Made by a program: the position numbers and the translations under genes. This document shows, piece by piece, positions 1 to 7,878 of a DNA stretch of 64,000 nt (its first letter is position 1; every line of letters starts with the position of its first letter). The stretch is taken from the NCBI RefSeq assembly GCF_000315425.1, contig NZ_JH992922.1, forward strand, positions 1,608,611 through 1,672,610, given 5' to 3'. The stretch is from Massilia timonae CCUG 45783. Lineage in GTDB: Bacteria > Pseudomonadota > Gammaproteobacteria > Burkholderiales > Burkholderiaceae_D. The notes under the pieces were generated by a model. That model was not told the DNA's origin and ran no database searches. It saw only the letters and a program-made list of their open reading frames with translations.

Positions 1-225
1 CTTGTCCTCCGGGCTGCTTTCGTCCACCGGCTTCGGCCCGCGCTTGACGTCGAACAGGGCGCCGGCGTTCTCCAGGATCTCCTTCTTCCACTGGCCCACC
101 AGTACTGGATGCACGCCGAATTCCTGCGCAATCTCCGTCACCGTCTTCACCCCACGCACCGCTTCCAACCCAACCTTGGCCTTGAACTCGGCGCTGTGCA
201 CCCTGCGTTTTTTACCTTCACTCAT
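1..225 (-). CDS. IS3-family transposase OrfA, partial
   Basis: Only the first 75 codons are present; the gene runs off the left edge. The protein begins MSEGKKRRVHSAEFKAKVGL and continues with a helix-turn-helix segment (TVTEIAQEFGVHPVLVGQWK, about residues 28-47). This is the usual N-terminal layout of the IS3-family OrfA protein, which binds the element ends and is normally followed by a frameshifted OrfB integrase. The start is the ATG at 225-223, about 57 bp inside the element end. OrfB is not visible, so it cannot be said whether this copy is intact. Confidence 0.8.
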   Translation of the reverse strand, partial: MSEGKKRRVHSAEFKAKVGLEAVRGVKTVTEIAQEFGVHPVLVGQWKKEILENAGALFDVKRGPKPVDESSPEDK

Positions 226-282
226 TCGCTGTCATCCTTTCGCGGACGACAGCTTAAACCACCGTCTCAGATTCGGGGTCCA
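1..282 (-). mobile_element. IS3-family element, right part of window-truncated copy
   Basis: The left edge of the window cuts this element. It contains the first part of an OrfA-type transposase gene. Its outer end, read on the minus strand, starts TGGACCCCGAATCTGAGACG at position 282, with the TG start typical of IS3-family ends. Composition changes sharply to AT-rich sequence right after position 282, which supports the boundary. The other end and the target duplication lie outside the window. Confidence 0.75.
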
Positions 283-289
283 CTATACT

Positions 290-787
290 ATGGATATTAC
301 TCTTGTCGGAACTTACGAAGAGCCTTTCGCTGACCAAGCGAAAGTTGGTGATGAAAATCACCTTTTGTTGGAGGTTTATGCACAGTCCAGTTTTGACTAC
401 GCAGGTATCTTTGAAGATTACTTCAACTCCCAAGTGATGGACTGGGGAACAATCGGTGTGATCGAATACGGTAACATCGGTATTGGTGGCTTCAACGAAA
501 TGTATATCGATGGATTTGGCGTTGACACATATATCCAAGAATTCGATGTCGTTTTGGAAGGGGATCGCTATGGTGTAACATACTCCAGAGCAATTGATGA
601 GCAAACCGGCAATGAAACGTGGACCATGAAATATGACTATAATGGGCTCGACGCAGGTACAGCCGTCGTAATTGCTACGGATCAAGGCACCACGATCATC
701 GGAGTAAATCCCTACGGTCAGGTCGTTAGCCGAATCGAGATGAACCCTGGCGAGATCCTGGTCCCGATGGAAGGTTTGCCAGCCTAG
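290..787 (+). CDS. hypothetical protein, probably 5'-truncated by the IS3 insertion
   Basis: I do not recognise this protein. It is 165 aa if read from the ATG at 290, acidic, rich in Gly, Tyr, Asp and Val, with no transmembrane segment and no signal peptide. The reading frame stays open from the IS3 boundary (283) to this ATG, and there is no convincing ribosome binding site in the 7 bp of non-IS sequence before it. The simplest reading is the 3' end of a longer gene cut by the IS. The DNA is clearly more AT-rich than the core genes in the window, suggesting transfer. A secreted orphan follows 46 bp downstream on the same strand. It could also be a complete small gene translated from the present ATG. 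Confidence 0.5.
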   Translation: MDITLVGTYEEPFADQAKVGDENHLLLEVYAQSSFDYAGIFEDYFNSQVMDWGTIGVIEYGNIGIGGFNEMYIDGFGVDTYIQEFDVVLEGDRYGVTYSRAIDEQTGNETWTMKYDYNGLDAGTAVVIATDQGTTIIGVNPYGQVVSRIEMNPGEILVPMEGLPA

Positions 788-833
788 CGTATTAATTTCA
801 TCAACTTAATCAGAAGCGCGCAAACTACTTACT

Positions 834-1265
834 ATGACAAAAATTAGATACCAGAAATTGTTGATACCGTGCATGATCTTTTGTTTTTCGTTAAACGTTA
901 GCGCTGCTTCCAATGACGAAAAGAATTTGCTTGTTGAGCGTCGTTATGAATATCGACCAGTACCAAGCGATTGTGTTGAGGAGCAAAAAAAAGCGAGAGA
1001 TTTCCTGCTGAGTGTGAAGGAGGTGAATCTTCAACCGATTGCATCAGAGTTAGTTCCGGATAAAGAGAGTGATAAGACAGAAAGTGATGGGGTGATAAAA
1101 TCATATTATCTCGCGCCCGTGGGATTTCACGCTGCAGCGCTCATGGAGCGAGACATGCAGGGTAATTTCCGATCGATTTTCGTAGACTGTCAGACTGGAG
1201 AAAAATACATCTCGTTACGTGGTGGTGTCGCAGATCAGACCCGTTGGTTTGGCCCGATAAAATAA
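834..1265 (+). CDS. hypothetical exported protein
   Basis: This is a 143-aa protein that I do not recognise. Residues 1-25 look like a Sec signal peptide: basic MTKIRYQK, a hydrophobic core (LLIPCMIFCFSLNV), then SAA before SNDEK. The mature part is hydrophilic with two cysteines (about residues 47 and 118) that could form a disulfide in the periplasm. It is AT-rich like the gene before it, 46 bp upstream on the same strand, so the two may have arrived together. A good intrinsic terminator lies about 90 bp downstream. A role as a periplasmic partner of the upstream product is a guess from order alone. Confidence 0.6.
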   Translation: MTKIRYQKLLIPCMIFCFSLNVSAASNDEKNLLVERRYEYRPVPSDCVEEQKKARDFLLSVKEVNLQPIASELVPDKESDKTESDGVIKSYYLAPVGFHAAALMERDMQGNFRSIFVDCQTGEKYISLRGGVADQTRWFGPIK

Positions 1266-1721
1266 AGATGCGTATCTGTCAATCTTCAATGATTGCGGAC
1301 CTTCCTAAGCCCAGCTGGATCAGATGGCGAACTTACTAATGTGTACACAAAGAGGAGGCCAGCAATGCTGGCCTTTTTTCGTTGGAATTACACTGCTGCG
1401 CGGGGCATTACAGGGTCACGTCTGACAATCGGACACGAGCTTAACCATGATGAAGCAAGCAAGAGCCAGTACTAATGTAGAGACCGTGCCTAATTCTAAA
1501 ACTGTATTGAGAGTGATCGACAGGCGCGACTGTGTAGGTAACGGCAGACCGTAGAGCTGCAGATGACTTGCCGCATGTGTTCGGCGTATCTAATTTGCAG
1601 CAGCAGACGATGCGGCCGGACCGGGTATGGGCCTAGGCAATCACGTCGGATTGTGGAGCTGCATGGGGGCGCTTGCTACCCGCAGTCGGAGACAGGTGAG
1701 CGGGACGCCGTTTGCGATTCA
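1266..1721. other. 456-bp stretch without a convincing gene
   Basis: Apart from the terminator at 1356-1379 I see no supported gene. Short open frames here lack ribosome binding sites and recognisable sequence. The stretch ends at the IS256 target duplication, so it is probably worn intergenic or former island DNA. Confidence 0.5.
1356..1379 (+). terminator. intrinsic terminator
   Basis: AGGCCAGC (1356-1363) pairs with GCTGGCCT (1367-1374) around a 3-nt loop, and a T run completes 1374-1379. It would end transcripts from the two AT-rich orphan genes. Confidence 0.75.
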
Positions 1722-1729
1722 CTTGCCGC
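1722..1729. repeat. target-site duplication of the IS256 element, left copy
   Basis: CTTGCCGC here is repeated exactly at 3094-3101, directly outside both ends of the IS256-family element. An 8-bp duplication is the size expected for this family. Confidence 0.8.
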
Positions 1730-3093
1730 GGACCTGTCAGAAATTCTGTGTGCGGGGCCAGAATTCGTAGTTAGATAATCGCGTTCGTGAAGCGCTCGCC
1801 GAACATGATGGCGAACTGGTTGGCAGCCTGCTTCCAGGTACGCTGTGGCATCTTCCAATCTTTCTCGATATTGCGCAAGGCCAGGAACAATAACTTGGTC
1901 GCGGCTTCGTCGCTGGGGAAGTGACCACGGTTCTTGACGATCTTCCGCAGACGCATATGCAGGCTTTCAATAGCGTTGGTCGTGTAGATGATCGTGCGCA
2001 CTTCAGGTGGGTAGGCAAAGAACGGAATCACCTGCTGCCACTGGCGCCGCCACATCGCGGCCACGGTCGGAAACTTGGTGCCCCATGGGCCTTCTGCAAA
2101 GGCATCCAGCGCCGCTTCGGCCAGCTCGGCGTTGGCAGCGTGGTAGATCGGCTTGAGCGCCGCTGCCAGTTCCTTCCGGTCCTTCCAGGCCGCAAGCGTC
2201 GTCGAATTGCGGATCAGGTGCACGATGCACGTCTGGATCTGCGCTTGCGGATAAACGGCCTCGATGGCCTCCGGGAAGCCGCGCAGGCCATCGACGACGG
2301 CGATCAGGATATCGTCCAGTCCGCGGTTCTTGAGTTCGTTGAAAACCTTCAGCCAGAATTTGGCGCCTTCGGTCTGTTCGATCCACAGACCCAGCACTTC
2401 CTTGCGGCCGTCGGCACGAATGCCCAAGGCCAGATATACGGCCTTGTTCTTGACCGTGCCTTCGTCCCGGATCTTCAGGCGCAACGCGTCGAAATACACG
2501 ATCGGATACATCGCCTCGAGCGGCCGCTGCTGCCACTGCGCGACCTCCTCGAGCACTTCGTCGGTGATGGTCGAAATCAGGTCTGGCGACACCTCGGTGC
2601 CGTACAACTCCAGCAAATGCGCCTGAATCTCGCGCACGCTCATACCACGAGCGTACATGCTGATAACGTGATCGTCGAAGCCCGACATCCGGCGCTGATG
2701 TTTGGCCACCAGTTTGGGCTCGAAGCTCGACAGACGATCGCGCGGAATGTCCAGGTGGAGCTCCCCGCCTGGCGTCAAGACCTTCTTCGGGCTGCTACCG
2801 TTGCGGTGGTTTCTGCTGCCGTCTTCCTCGTTGGCCAGGTGGTGGTTCAACTCGGCCGACAACATACGCTCGGCCAGCATTTTTTTGAGCTGCCCGGCGA
2901 GGCCCGATTCGCCAAGGATCGACTCGGCGTCCTTGTTCTCAACCTGGGCCAGCAACTGGTCGATCAGCTCAACGGGAAACGGGTACGCTGCTTTCTGTTT
3001 TTTGGGCTTCTTGGTGGTCATCACTTCGGTCATGGAACAGTCCTTTCGGGATTATTTCATGACCCCGTTCCACACAGAAATTCTGACAGGCTC
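1730..3093 (-). mobile_element. complete IS256-family insertion sequence
   Basis: The element is 1,364 bp. Its ends are inverted repeats: left GGACCTGTCAGAAATTCTGT, and right, read on the minus strand, GAGCCTGTCAGAATTTCTGT. It carries one transposase gene on the minus strand and is bounded by an 8-bp direct repeat. Ends, gene and duplication are all intact, so this copy looks recent and potentially active. Confidence 0.9.
1771..3033 (-). CDS. IS256-family (mutator-type) DDE transposase
   Basis: This 420-aa protein has the length and layout of IS256/MULE-type transposases. An N-terminal region includes LAERMLSAELNHHLANEEDG, a hallmark of the family. The RNase H-like catalytic core follows, with the first Asp in PIVYFDALRLKIRDEG (about residue 177), the second in DILIAVVDGLRGFPEAI (about 248), and the catalytic Glu in IIYTTNAIESLHMRLRK. 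It cuts and pastes its own element through the terminal repeats at 1730 and 3093. No frameshift or premature stop is visible. The start MTEVMTTKK could be 4 codons further in at the second Met. Confidence 0.95.
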   Translation of the reverse strand: MTEVMTTKKPKKQKAAYPFPVELIDQLLAQVENKDAESILGESGLAGQLKKMLAERMLSAELNHHLANEEDGSRNHRNGSSPKKVLTPGGELHLDIPRDRLSSFEPKLVAKHQRRMSGFDDHVISMYARGMSVREIQAHLLELYGTEVSPDLISTITDEVLEEVAQWQQRPLEAMYPIVYFDALRLKIRDEGTVKNKAVYLALGIRADGRKEVLGLWIEQTEGAKFWLKVFNELKNRGLDDILIAVVDGLRGFPEAIEAVYPQAQIQTCIVHLIRNSTTLAAWKDRKELAAALKPIYHAANAELAEAALDAFAEGPWGTKFPTVAAMWRRQWQQVIPFFAYPPEVRTIIYTTNAIESLHMRLRKIVKNRGHFPSDEAATKLLFLALRNIEKDWKMPQRTWKQAANQFAIMFGERFTNAII

Positions 3094-3101
3094 CTTGCCG
3101 C
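3094..3101. repeat. target-site duplication of the IS256 element, right copy
   Basis: CTTGCCGC is identical to 1722-1729 and directly follows the right inverted repeat. Confidence 0.8.
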
Positions 3102-3144
3102 TAAGCGACGGATCGTCCGCTGGCAAACGGCCCAGCCCGGAAAG

Positions 3145-3182
3145 CAAAAAACCCGCTCTTCCGAAGAAGTGTGCGGGTTTCG
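3145..3182 (-). terminator. intrinsic terminator downstream of tRNA-Leu
   Basis: Read on the minus strand, AACCCGC pairs with GCGGGTT across a loop containing a second small CTTCGG-type turn, followed by TTTTTTGC. It lies about 20 bp after the tRNA 3' end and would terminate the tRNA transcript. Confidence 0.75.
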
Positions 3183-3199
3183 CTAATACTGTCTATTAG

Positions 3200-3284
3200 T
3201 GGTGCCTCCGGCCGGAATCGAACCGGCACGCCTTTCGGCGCTTGATTTTGAGTCAAGTGCGTCTACCAATTCCGCCACAGAGGC
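3200..3284 (-). tRNA. tRNA-Leu (anticodon CAA)
   Basis: This is an 85-nt tRNA with encoded CCA (complement of 3200-3202). The acceptor arm GCCTCTG pairs with CGGAGGC with one G-U. The anticodon arm is CTTGA, loop CTCAAAA, TCAAG, giving anticodon CAA, which reads codon TTG. The T arm contains GGTTCGATTCC. The long variable arm (GCGCCGAAAGGCGT region) fits tRNA-Leu. The 3' end faces the mobile pocket at 1-3100. Confidence 0.95.
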
Positions 3285-3407
3285 CCAATAGCAGGCGCGA
3301 ATCTTAGCACATGGCGCACACAACTGACCAGTGTGCGAAAGAAATTGGCACAACGCGGCTTCAACTCACCCCTGCGCACGCAGCCAAGCCAGGCCCGGCG
3401 CAATGGC

Positions 3408-3875
3408 TCAGCGCGCGATCCGATGCTGCAACAACCGCAAGCTCCCCACCGGCCCGACGATCTCCAGCACGTGCTCGCGCACCGCGACATTGATCGCGCC
3501 TTCTTGCCCACGCAGCCAGGGGCGCGGGCGGAAGTAGCGGATGCTGGTGCTGTCGGTCGCGGTACGCCGGTAGCCGAGCGCGCCGAGCGCTTCGTCGAGC
3601 GTGCTGATCATGTAGTGGGCATCGAAGCGGGTGCGCATCTCGAAGCGGCCAGGCCCGAGCATCCAGACGGGCAGCAGACCGCCCACGATGGCCGGCAGCA
3701 CCAGGTAGGGCAACGGCGTGTCGGGGTCGATCACATGCTGCGCCAGCACCAGCAGCGGCAGCCCGCCCAGCAGGGTCAGCGCCCAGGGCAGGGATTGGCG
3801 CCAGGTGTCGATGCGCCGTAGAAACCCGGGTCGCTCCCGGACGCGTACGATTTCTGAAAACGTCACACTCTTCAT
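3408..3875 (-). CDS. small membrane protein of unknown function
   Basis: This 155-aa protein has two hydrophobic segments (about residues 30-48 and 56-75) separated by a short polar stretch (HVIDPDTP), then a soluble C-terminal half of about 80 residues. That suggests a two-pass inner-membrane protein with a cytoplasmic tail. The start MKSVTFSEIV at 3875 is chosen over an upstream in-frame codon because GGAGAG lies about 6 nt before it. I cannot assign a family or role. It stands alone between the tRNA and the glycosyltransferase gene. Confidence 0.7.
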   Translation of the reverse strand: MKSVTFSEIVRVRERPGFLRRIDTWRQSLPWALTLLGGLPLLVLAQHVIDPDTPLPYLVLPAIVGGLLPVWMLGPGRFEMRTRFDAHYMISTLDEALGALGYRRTATDSTSIRYFRPRPWLRGQEGAINVAVREHVLEIVGPVGSLRLLQHRIAR

Positions 3876-4107
3876 GGTGATCTCTCCCTCACAGCATCTT
3901 GTGCAACGGTCCATGTTGACGCCTCAATTTATAGTGACGCAACACCCCATTCAGCCCGGTAATTGATCTGCATCGACTCGCCCATTGTGACGAGCGGCCC
4001 CCGGCCGGTGCTTGACTCCGCGCAAACACGCATCCTTTGCAAACAGGTTCTCATATTGGCAACACATGCCGCGCACAGGTGAAGTTCGTTGCCTGCAAGC
4101 TCCTTAA

Positions 4108-4137
4108 AACGAACAAGCCGCACGGTGTGCGGCTTGT
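4108..4137 (-). terminator. intrinsic terminator after the glycosyltransferase gene
   Basis: Read on the minus strand, ACAAGCCGCAC (4137 down) pairs with GTGCGGCTTGT, followed by TCGTTTT. It lies 14 bp after the glycosyltransferase stop. Confidence 0.75.
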
Positions 4138-4150
4138 CGAGGTGCATGTT

Positions 4151-5872
4151 TTACTGCGTGCGGCGGAACAATCTGAAGCGCTCATCGCGGTCCGAGGCGC
4201 GCCGGCCTTCCCACAGCGGGATCGTATTGCGCACGCCCCATTTGCGCAGCAGCGCGCGGTCATTGCGGCTGCGCAGGCTGTCCTGCAGCAGCACGTAGTC
4301 GCACTTGCCGCCGGCCAGGGTGACGAAAGGCAGGCGTCCGTAAAAGGCCAGCGAGGCGCGCTGGGCCGGGCCGACATTGGTCTCGATGCAGTCGGTGTCG
4401 GCCGGCAGGCGCGCCGCGATCTGCTGGGCCACGCCGGCGTAGCTCTTGCCGTAGTTCAGGTCGGGCAGGAACAGAGTCATCAACAGCACCCACAGCAGGA
4501 TCAGGCCGCCGGACGACAGCACCACCGCGCGCCACAGCACCGCCGGCTGGCGCGACAGGCGCCAGTGCACCAGCATCACCCAGCCGACGCTGGCGGCGGC
4601 CGCCACGGTGAAGGTGACGATGCCGATTTCGGGCGTGAAGCCGGGCACCAGCTTGAGCGCGTTCTTGGCCAGCTGGGCCGGCCAGCCGGTCAGCTTGGCG
4701 ATCCAGAACAGCCAGATGGTGGCGCCCAGCATGGTCAGCACCATCACCGAGAACCAGTCGATGGCGTTGATCGCGCCGCGCTTCATGGTCGGCAAGCCGA
4801 AGGCGGCCATCAGGGCCAGCGGCGGCAGCATCTTGAGGAAGTCGCTGTTCTCGGGCACCGGGTCGCACAGCAGTTGCAGCACCAGGGCCAGGAAGAAGAA
4901 CACCGGCAGCACGATGTGCAGCATCTGCTGCTGGCGGCGCCAGGCCCAGACCGCCCAGATCGCGAAGGGCCAGGCCGGCCAGAAGAACCAGACGCCGATG
5001 CGGAAGAAGGTCTTCACCGCCACCCAGCCGGGCAGGCCGAACTGCTCCGCGTTCCAGGCCAGCCAGTCGGCCACCGGCGGCAGGCCATACGGCTGCACGA
5101 CGACGGCGGGCAGGATCCACACCAGGGTCAGGCCGAAGCCGACGCCGGCCGCCACCAGCAGGTGGCGCAGCGCTTGGCCGGCCGGCATGTCGAGGTAGCG
5201 GGTGCAGGCGAACAGGGCCACGATCAGCACCAGCGGCGGCAGGAAGCCCTGGGTCAGGGTCAGGGCGCCCAGGGCGACGCCGACCAGCACCGCATTGCGG
5301 GTGCTGGTGTGCTCGACGTAGCGCACGGCGCGGTACAGGAAATAGGCCAGCAGCGCGCCCTGCAGGGTCGCGGCCAGGGTCAGGTGGCTTTGCAGCAGCA
5401 GGCCAAGGCTGCCGAGGTAGATCAGGACGGCGGTGTCGCCCAGCGTGCGGCCATAGTCGTCGGGCTCGGGCTGGCCGCCGAAGGCCAGGCGCAGCGGCTG
5501 CGCCTCGGCGCGCCGGCCAAGGTGGAAGGCGGTGTACCACAGCGACATCGTGCCCAGCACGAAGATGCCGATGGTCGAGACGCGCGCGGCCAGCACGTCG
5601 CCCAGGATCCAGCCGAACAGCTTGATGCAGATGGCGCCCAGCCAGAAGGCCAGCGGGCCCTCGTCGACGCTGGCCAGGCCGGCAATGTTCGGGTACAGCC
5701 AGTCATCCAGGCCACCGTGCGCCATGGTCCACATGATGCCGAAGCTGCCCGCGTCTTCCTTCCACAAATCACGGCCGATGATGCCGGGCAGGATGTACAG
5801 CATGCCCAGCGCAAGCAGGGCCCAGCGGGGCAGCGCCAGGGTGGCGGCGGCGGGGAGACGGACTGGTTTCAT
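4151..5872 (-). CDS. ArnT/PMT-like membrane glycosyltransferase
   Basis: This 573-aa integral membrane protein has about ten or more hydrophobic helices from residue 14 to about 470, then a soluble C-terminal domain. After the first helix comes GRDLWKEDAGSFGIMW, the acidic first periplasmic loop characteristic of GT-C lipid-linked sugar transferases of the ArnT/PMT (GT83/GT39) type. The C-terminal part (GPAQRASLAFYGRLPF) resembles the periplasmic domain of those enzymes. Such proteins move a sugar from a polyprenyl-phosphate donor to lipid A or a protein at the periplasmic face. The acceptor cannot be told from sequence here. It lies downstream of rpmE2 but behind a terminator, so it is probably transcribed separately. 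Confidence 0.8.
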   Translation of the reverse strand: MKPVRLPAAATLALPRWALLALGMLYILPGIIGRDLWKEDAGSFGIMWTMAHGGLDDWLYPNIAGLASVDEGPLAFWLGAICIKLFGWILGDVLAARVSTIGIFVLGTMSLWYTAFHLGRRAEAQPLRLAFGGQPEPDDYGRTLGDTAVLIYLGSLGLLLQSHLTLAATLQGALLAYFLYRAVRYVEHTSTRNAVLVGVALGALTLTQGFLPPLVLIVALFACTRYLDMPAGQALRHLLVAAGVGFGLTLVWILPAVVVQPYGLPPVADWLAWNAEQFGLPGWVAVKTFFRIGVWFFWPAWPFAIWAVWAWRRQQQMLHIVLPVFFFLALVLQLLCDPVPENSDFLKMLPPLALMAAFGLPTMKRGAINAIDWFSVMVLTMLGATIWLFWIAKLTGWPAQLAKNALKLVPGFTPEIGIVTFTVAAAASVGWVMLVHWRLSRQPAVLWRAVVLSSGGLILLWVLLMTLFLPDLNYGKSYAGVAQQIAARLPADTDCIETNVGPAQRASLAFYGRLPFVTLAGGKCDYVLLQDSLRSRNDRALLRKWGVRNTIPLWEGRRASDRDERFRLFRRTQ

Positions 5873-5913
5873 CGGCGAATCTGATGGATAAAATAAAGCG
5901 CAGTATAGCTGCG

Positions 5914-5942
5914 AAAAAAAAGAAGCCGGGCAGGCCGGCTTC
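5914..5942 (-). terminator. intrinsic terminator of rpmE2
   Basis: Read on the minus strand, GAAGCCGG pairs with CCGGCTTC, then a run of eight T (complement of 5914-5921). A second small hairpin (CGAAGCCTTCGGGCTTCG) lies between it and the rpmE2 stop. Confidence 0.85.
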
Positions 5943-5983
5943 TTTCGCGAAGCCCGAAGGCTTCGAAGATTCTACTGCGGCAA

Positions 5984-6253
5984 TTAGCCGTTGGCGACCG
6001 AGGTCTTCGAGCCGACCGAACCGAACTTCTGGCGGAACTTCTCGACGCGGCCAGCGGTGTCGACGATCTTGTGCTTGCCGGTGAAGAACGGGTGCGATTC
6101 AGCGGACACCTCGATCTTGACCAGTGGGTATTCTTTACCTTCGTGGGTGATCGTTTCGCGGGTGTTGATGGTCGAACGGGTCACGAATTTGAAGTCGCAC
6201 GACAGGTCGTGGAAGACGACTTCGCGGTAATCTGGATGGGTATCGGTCTTCAT
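5984..6253 (-). CDS. rpmE2: 50S ribosomal protein L31, type B (zinc-independent form)
   Basis: This 89-aa protein begins [20 protein letters not shown], with the typical L31 pattern [20 protein letters not shown] near the C terminus. Only one cysteine (about residue 19) is present and the CxxC zinc pair of the C+ form is missing, so this is the type B paralogue that can replace L31 when zinc is scarce. L31 bridges the two ribosomal subunits at the central protuberance. The start at 6253 fits family length; the open frame continues upstream into non-coding sequence. It follows trxA-rho in the ancestral order but is now separated from rho by an IS element. It keeps its own promoter at 6357-6385. 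Confidence 0.95.
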   Translation of the reverse strand: MKTDTHPDYREVVFHDLSCDFKFVTRSTINTRETITHEGKEYPLVKIEVSAESHPFFTGKHKIVDTAGRVEKFRQKFGSVGSKTSVANG

Positions 6254-6356
6254 GGTTCTGCTTTCTATTGAGTTGGTAGCCAAACAGCACTTCGTCGGTC
6301 GAACAGCTTCTTGACCCGATTGCCGATCACTTGCCAGGGGTTGGACTGAACCGGAG

Positions 6357-6385
6357 ATTATAAAGCGGTTTCCGGCGTCAGGCAA
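6357..6385 (-). promoter_or_regulatory. sigma70-type promoter of rpmE2
   Basis: Read on the minus strand: TTGCCT (complement of 6380-6385), a 17-nt spacer, then a perfect TATAAT (complement of 6357-6362). The predicted start site is about 95 bp before the rpmE2 ATG. The IS target duplication begins one base upstream of the -35 box, leaving the promoter whole. Confidence 0.8.
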
Positions 6386-6402
6386 TGCCAAACAAAAAGG
6401 CA
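6386..6402. repeat. 17-bp target-site duplication of the IS1202/ISNCY-like element, left copy
   Basis: TGCCAAACAAAAAGGCA matches 7879-7895 exactly, one copy at each end of the element. Adding the A at 6385 gives an 18-bp match. Confidence 0.85.
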
Positions 6403-7878
6403 TGTTAGCGCAAAGTAGTAATGTCCCCTCTCCGCTAAGTAGAAATGTCCCCTAGGATGCCCTGAAGGGGGACGGGACAGTGCTCAAGATGACAGCCAAA
6501 GACGTGTTGCGTAGCCAGGTGATGGCACAGGTAGTTGAGGGTAAGCTGGATCAGGAAAGTGCTGCCAGGAGGCTGGGCATCAGCACGCGCCAGGTGAAAC
6601 GTCTGAAGCGGCGTATGCTCGACGAGGGCAATGCAGGGCTACTGAGCAAGAGCCGGGGCAAACCGTCGAATCGACGCACGCCACAAGAGAAGCTGTCCAA
6701 GGCATTGGACCTGATCAGGGCGCACTATGCGGATTTCGGTCCGACGTTGGCATGCGAGAAGCTCGACGAACTGCATGAGATCCGCCTATCAGTGGAAACG
6801 GTGCGCAAGGCGATGATTGCGGCGCAACTGTGGAAACCGCGTCGTGGCGCAACAGCGCGGACACACGCAATGCGCGAGCGCAGGGCGCGGCGCGGAGAGC
6901 TGATCCAGATCGATGGATCGCCGCACGACTGGTTCGAGGGCCGCGCGCCCCGCTGCAGCCTGTTGGTGTTTATCGACGATGCCACGAGCGAGCTGATGGC
7001 ATTGCGTTTCGTCGATGCCGAGACGACGCTTGGATACATGAGTTTGCTGGAGGAGCACATCAGAAATCATGGCCTGCCAGCGGCCCTGTACAGCGATCGT
7101 CATAGCATCTTCCGGATCAGCACGGGCGACAAGAGTGGCGTCGGTGAAGGGCAAACGCAGTTTGCACGCGCATTGGAACAACTCGGTATCGAGGGCATCC
7201 AGGCTAACAGCCCGCAGGCCAAGGGACGAGTCGAGCGAGCCAATCAGACCTTGCAGGACCGCTTGGTAAAGGAGATGCGGTTACAGGGCATCAGTAGCCA
7301 GCAGGCTGCCAATGCCTGGCTACCGCAGTTCATTCGCGCCTTCAACCGGCGCTTTGCCGTCACGGCCGTGCTGCCTGAAGACGCTCATGTGCCGTATGGC
7401 GGAACCGAAGCTGCTCTACGCCGAATCCTCTCGGTGCATATACCTCGCCGCCTGTCTAGCAACCTGAGCTGTCAGTTCAATGGCTTGCTGTATCAGATCC
7501 AAATTGCCGACCAGGGGCGAGCATTGCGTGGCGCCAGCGTTACTATCGTCACCCATCCGGAAAGTGCGACCGAGGTCGTCTGGCAAGGCCGGGTTTTGCA
7601 GCACGCATGCAGCAGCAAGCCAATCAAGCAGCATGAGGCGATCGACGGCAAGGACATCAATGGCAAGGTCGAGCAGGCACTCGCCCGACGCCAACCGCCA
7701 CAGCCTATCGGACACCCCTGGAAAAAACGCATGGAAACGCAACCGGGCACCGTCCCTGTACGTGCTGAGTTCGCCCATACGAAATCGCATCTGGCCCCTG
7801 TTACCAACCCGTGATCAAATTGGCAAGAGGGACATTTCTACTTTGCGCAACAGGGGACATTTCTATTTAGCGTTGACA
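6403..7878 (+). mobile_element. IS1202/ISNCY-like insertion sequence
   Basis: The element is 1,476 bp with imperfect inverted ends: left TGTTAGCGCAAAGTAGTAAT, right (read inward on the minus strand) TGTCAACGCTAAATAGAAAT, both continuing into GTCCCC. Each end also carries a second inner copy of the motif (6432-6453 and 7829-7853), as is common where a transposase binds tandem sites. It carries one DDE transposase gene. It is flanked by a 17-bp direct repeat, and long duplications are known in the IS1202 group. Confidence 0.85.
6480..7814 (+). CDS. IS1202/ISNCY-like DDE transposase
   Basis: This 444-aa protein has an N-terminal helix-turn-helix (QESAARRLGISTRQVKRLKR, about residues 25-44) and an integrase-type catalytic core: first Asp in ELIQIDGSPHDWF, second in AALYSDRHSIF, Glu in KGRVERANQTLQDRLVKEM. 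A C-terminal domain ends at a cluster of basic residues (HPWKKRMET). It moves the surrounding element. The GTG at 6480 is preferred because AAGGGGG lies about 8 nt upstream; an ATG three codons later (6489) is possible. The frame is intact. Confidence 0.9.
   Translation: MLKMTAKDVLRSQVMAQVVEGKLDQESAARRLGISTRQVKRLKRRMLDEGNAGLLSKSRGKPSNRRTPQEKLSKALDLIRAHYADFGPTLACEKLDELHEIRLSVETVRKAMIAAQLWKPRRGATARTHAMRERRARRGELIQIDGSPHDWFEGRAPRCSLLVFIDDATSELMALRFVDAETTLGYMSLLEEHIRNHGLPAALYSDRHSIFRISTGDKSGVGEGQTQFARALEQLGIEGIQANSPQAKGRVERANQTLQDRLVKEMRLQGISSQQAANAWLPQFIRAFNRRFAVTAVLPEDAHVPYGGTEAALRRILSVHIPRRLSSNLSCQFNGLLYQIQIADQGRALRGASVTIVTHPESATEVVWQGRVLQHACSSKPIKQHEAIDGKDINGKVEQALARRQPPQPIGHPWKKRMETQPGTVPVRAEFAHTKSHLAPVTNP

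Noticed and set aside
1567..1574. Third copy of CTTGCCGC
   Set aside because: It is an octamer about 150 bp from the IS with no terminal repeat beside it. A chance match is enough to explain it.
1563..1778. 71-aa open frame before the IS256 element
   Set aside because: It has no ribosome binding site, runs into the IS terminal repeat, and has no recognisable sequence.
3929..4147. 72-aa minus-strand open frame between the membrane protein and the glycosyltransferase terminator
   Set aside because: It overlaps the terminator hairpin and has no ribosome binding site or family resemblance.
4037..5884. Long open frame on the plus strand over the glycosyltransferase gene
   Set aside because: It is rich in Gln, His, Arg and Gly with no recognisable domain. 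It mirrors the third-position bias of the real minus-strand gene.
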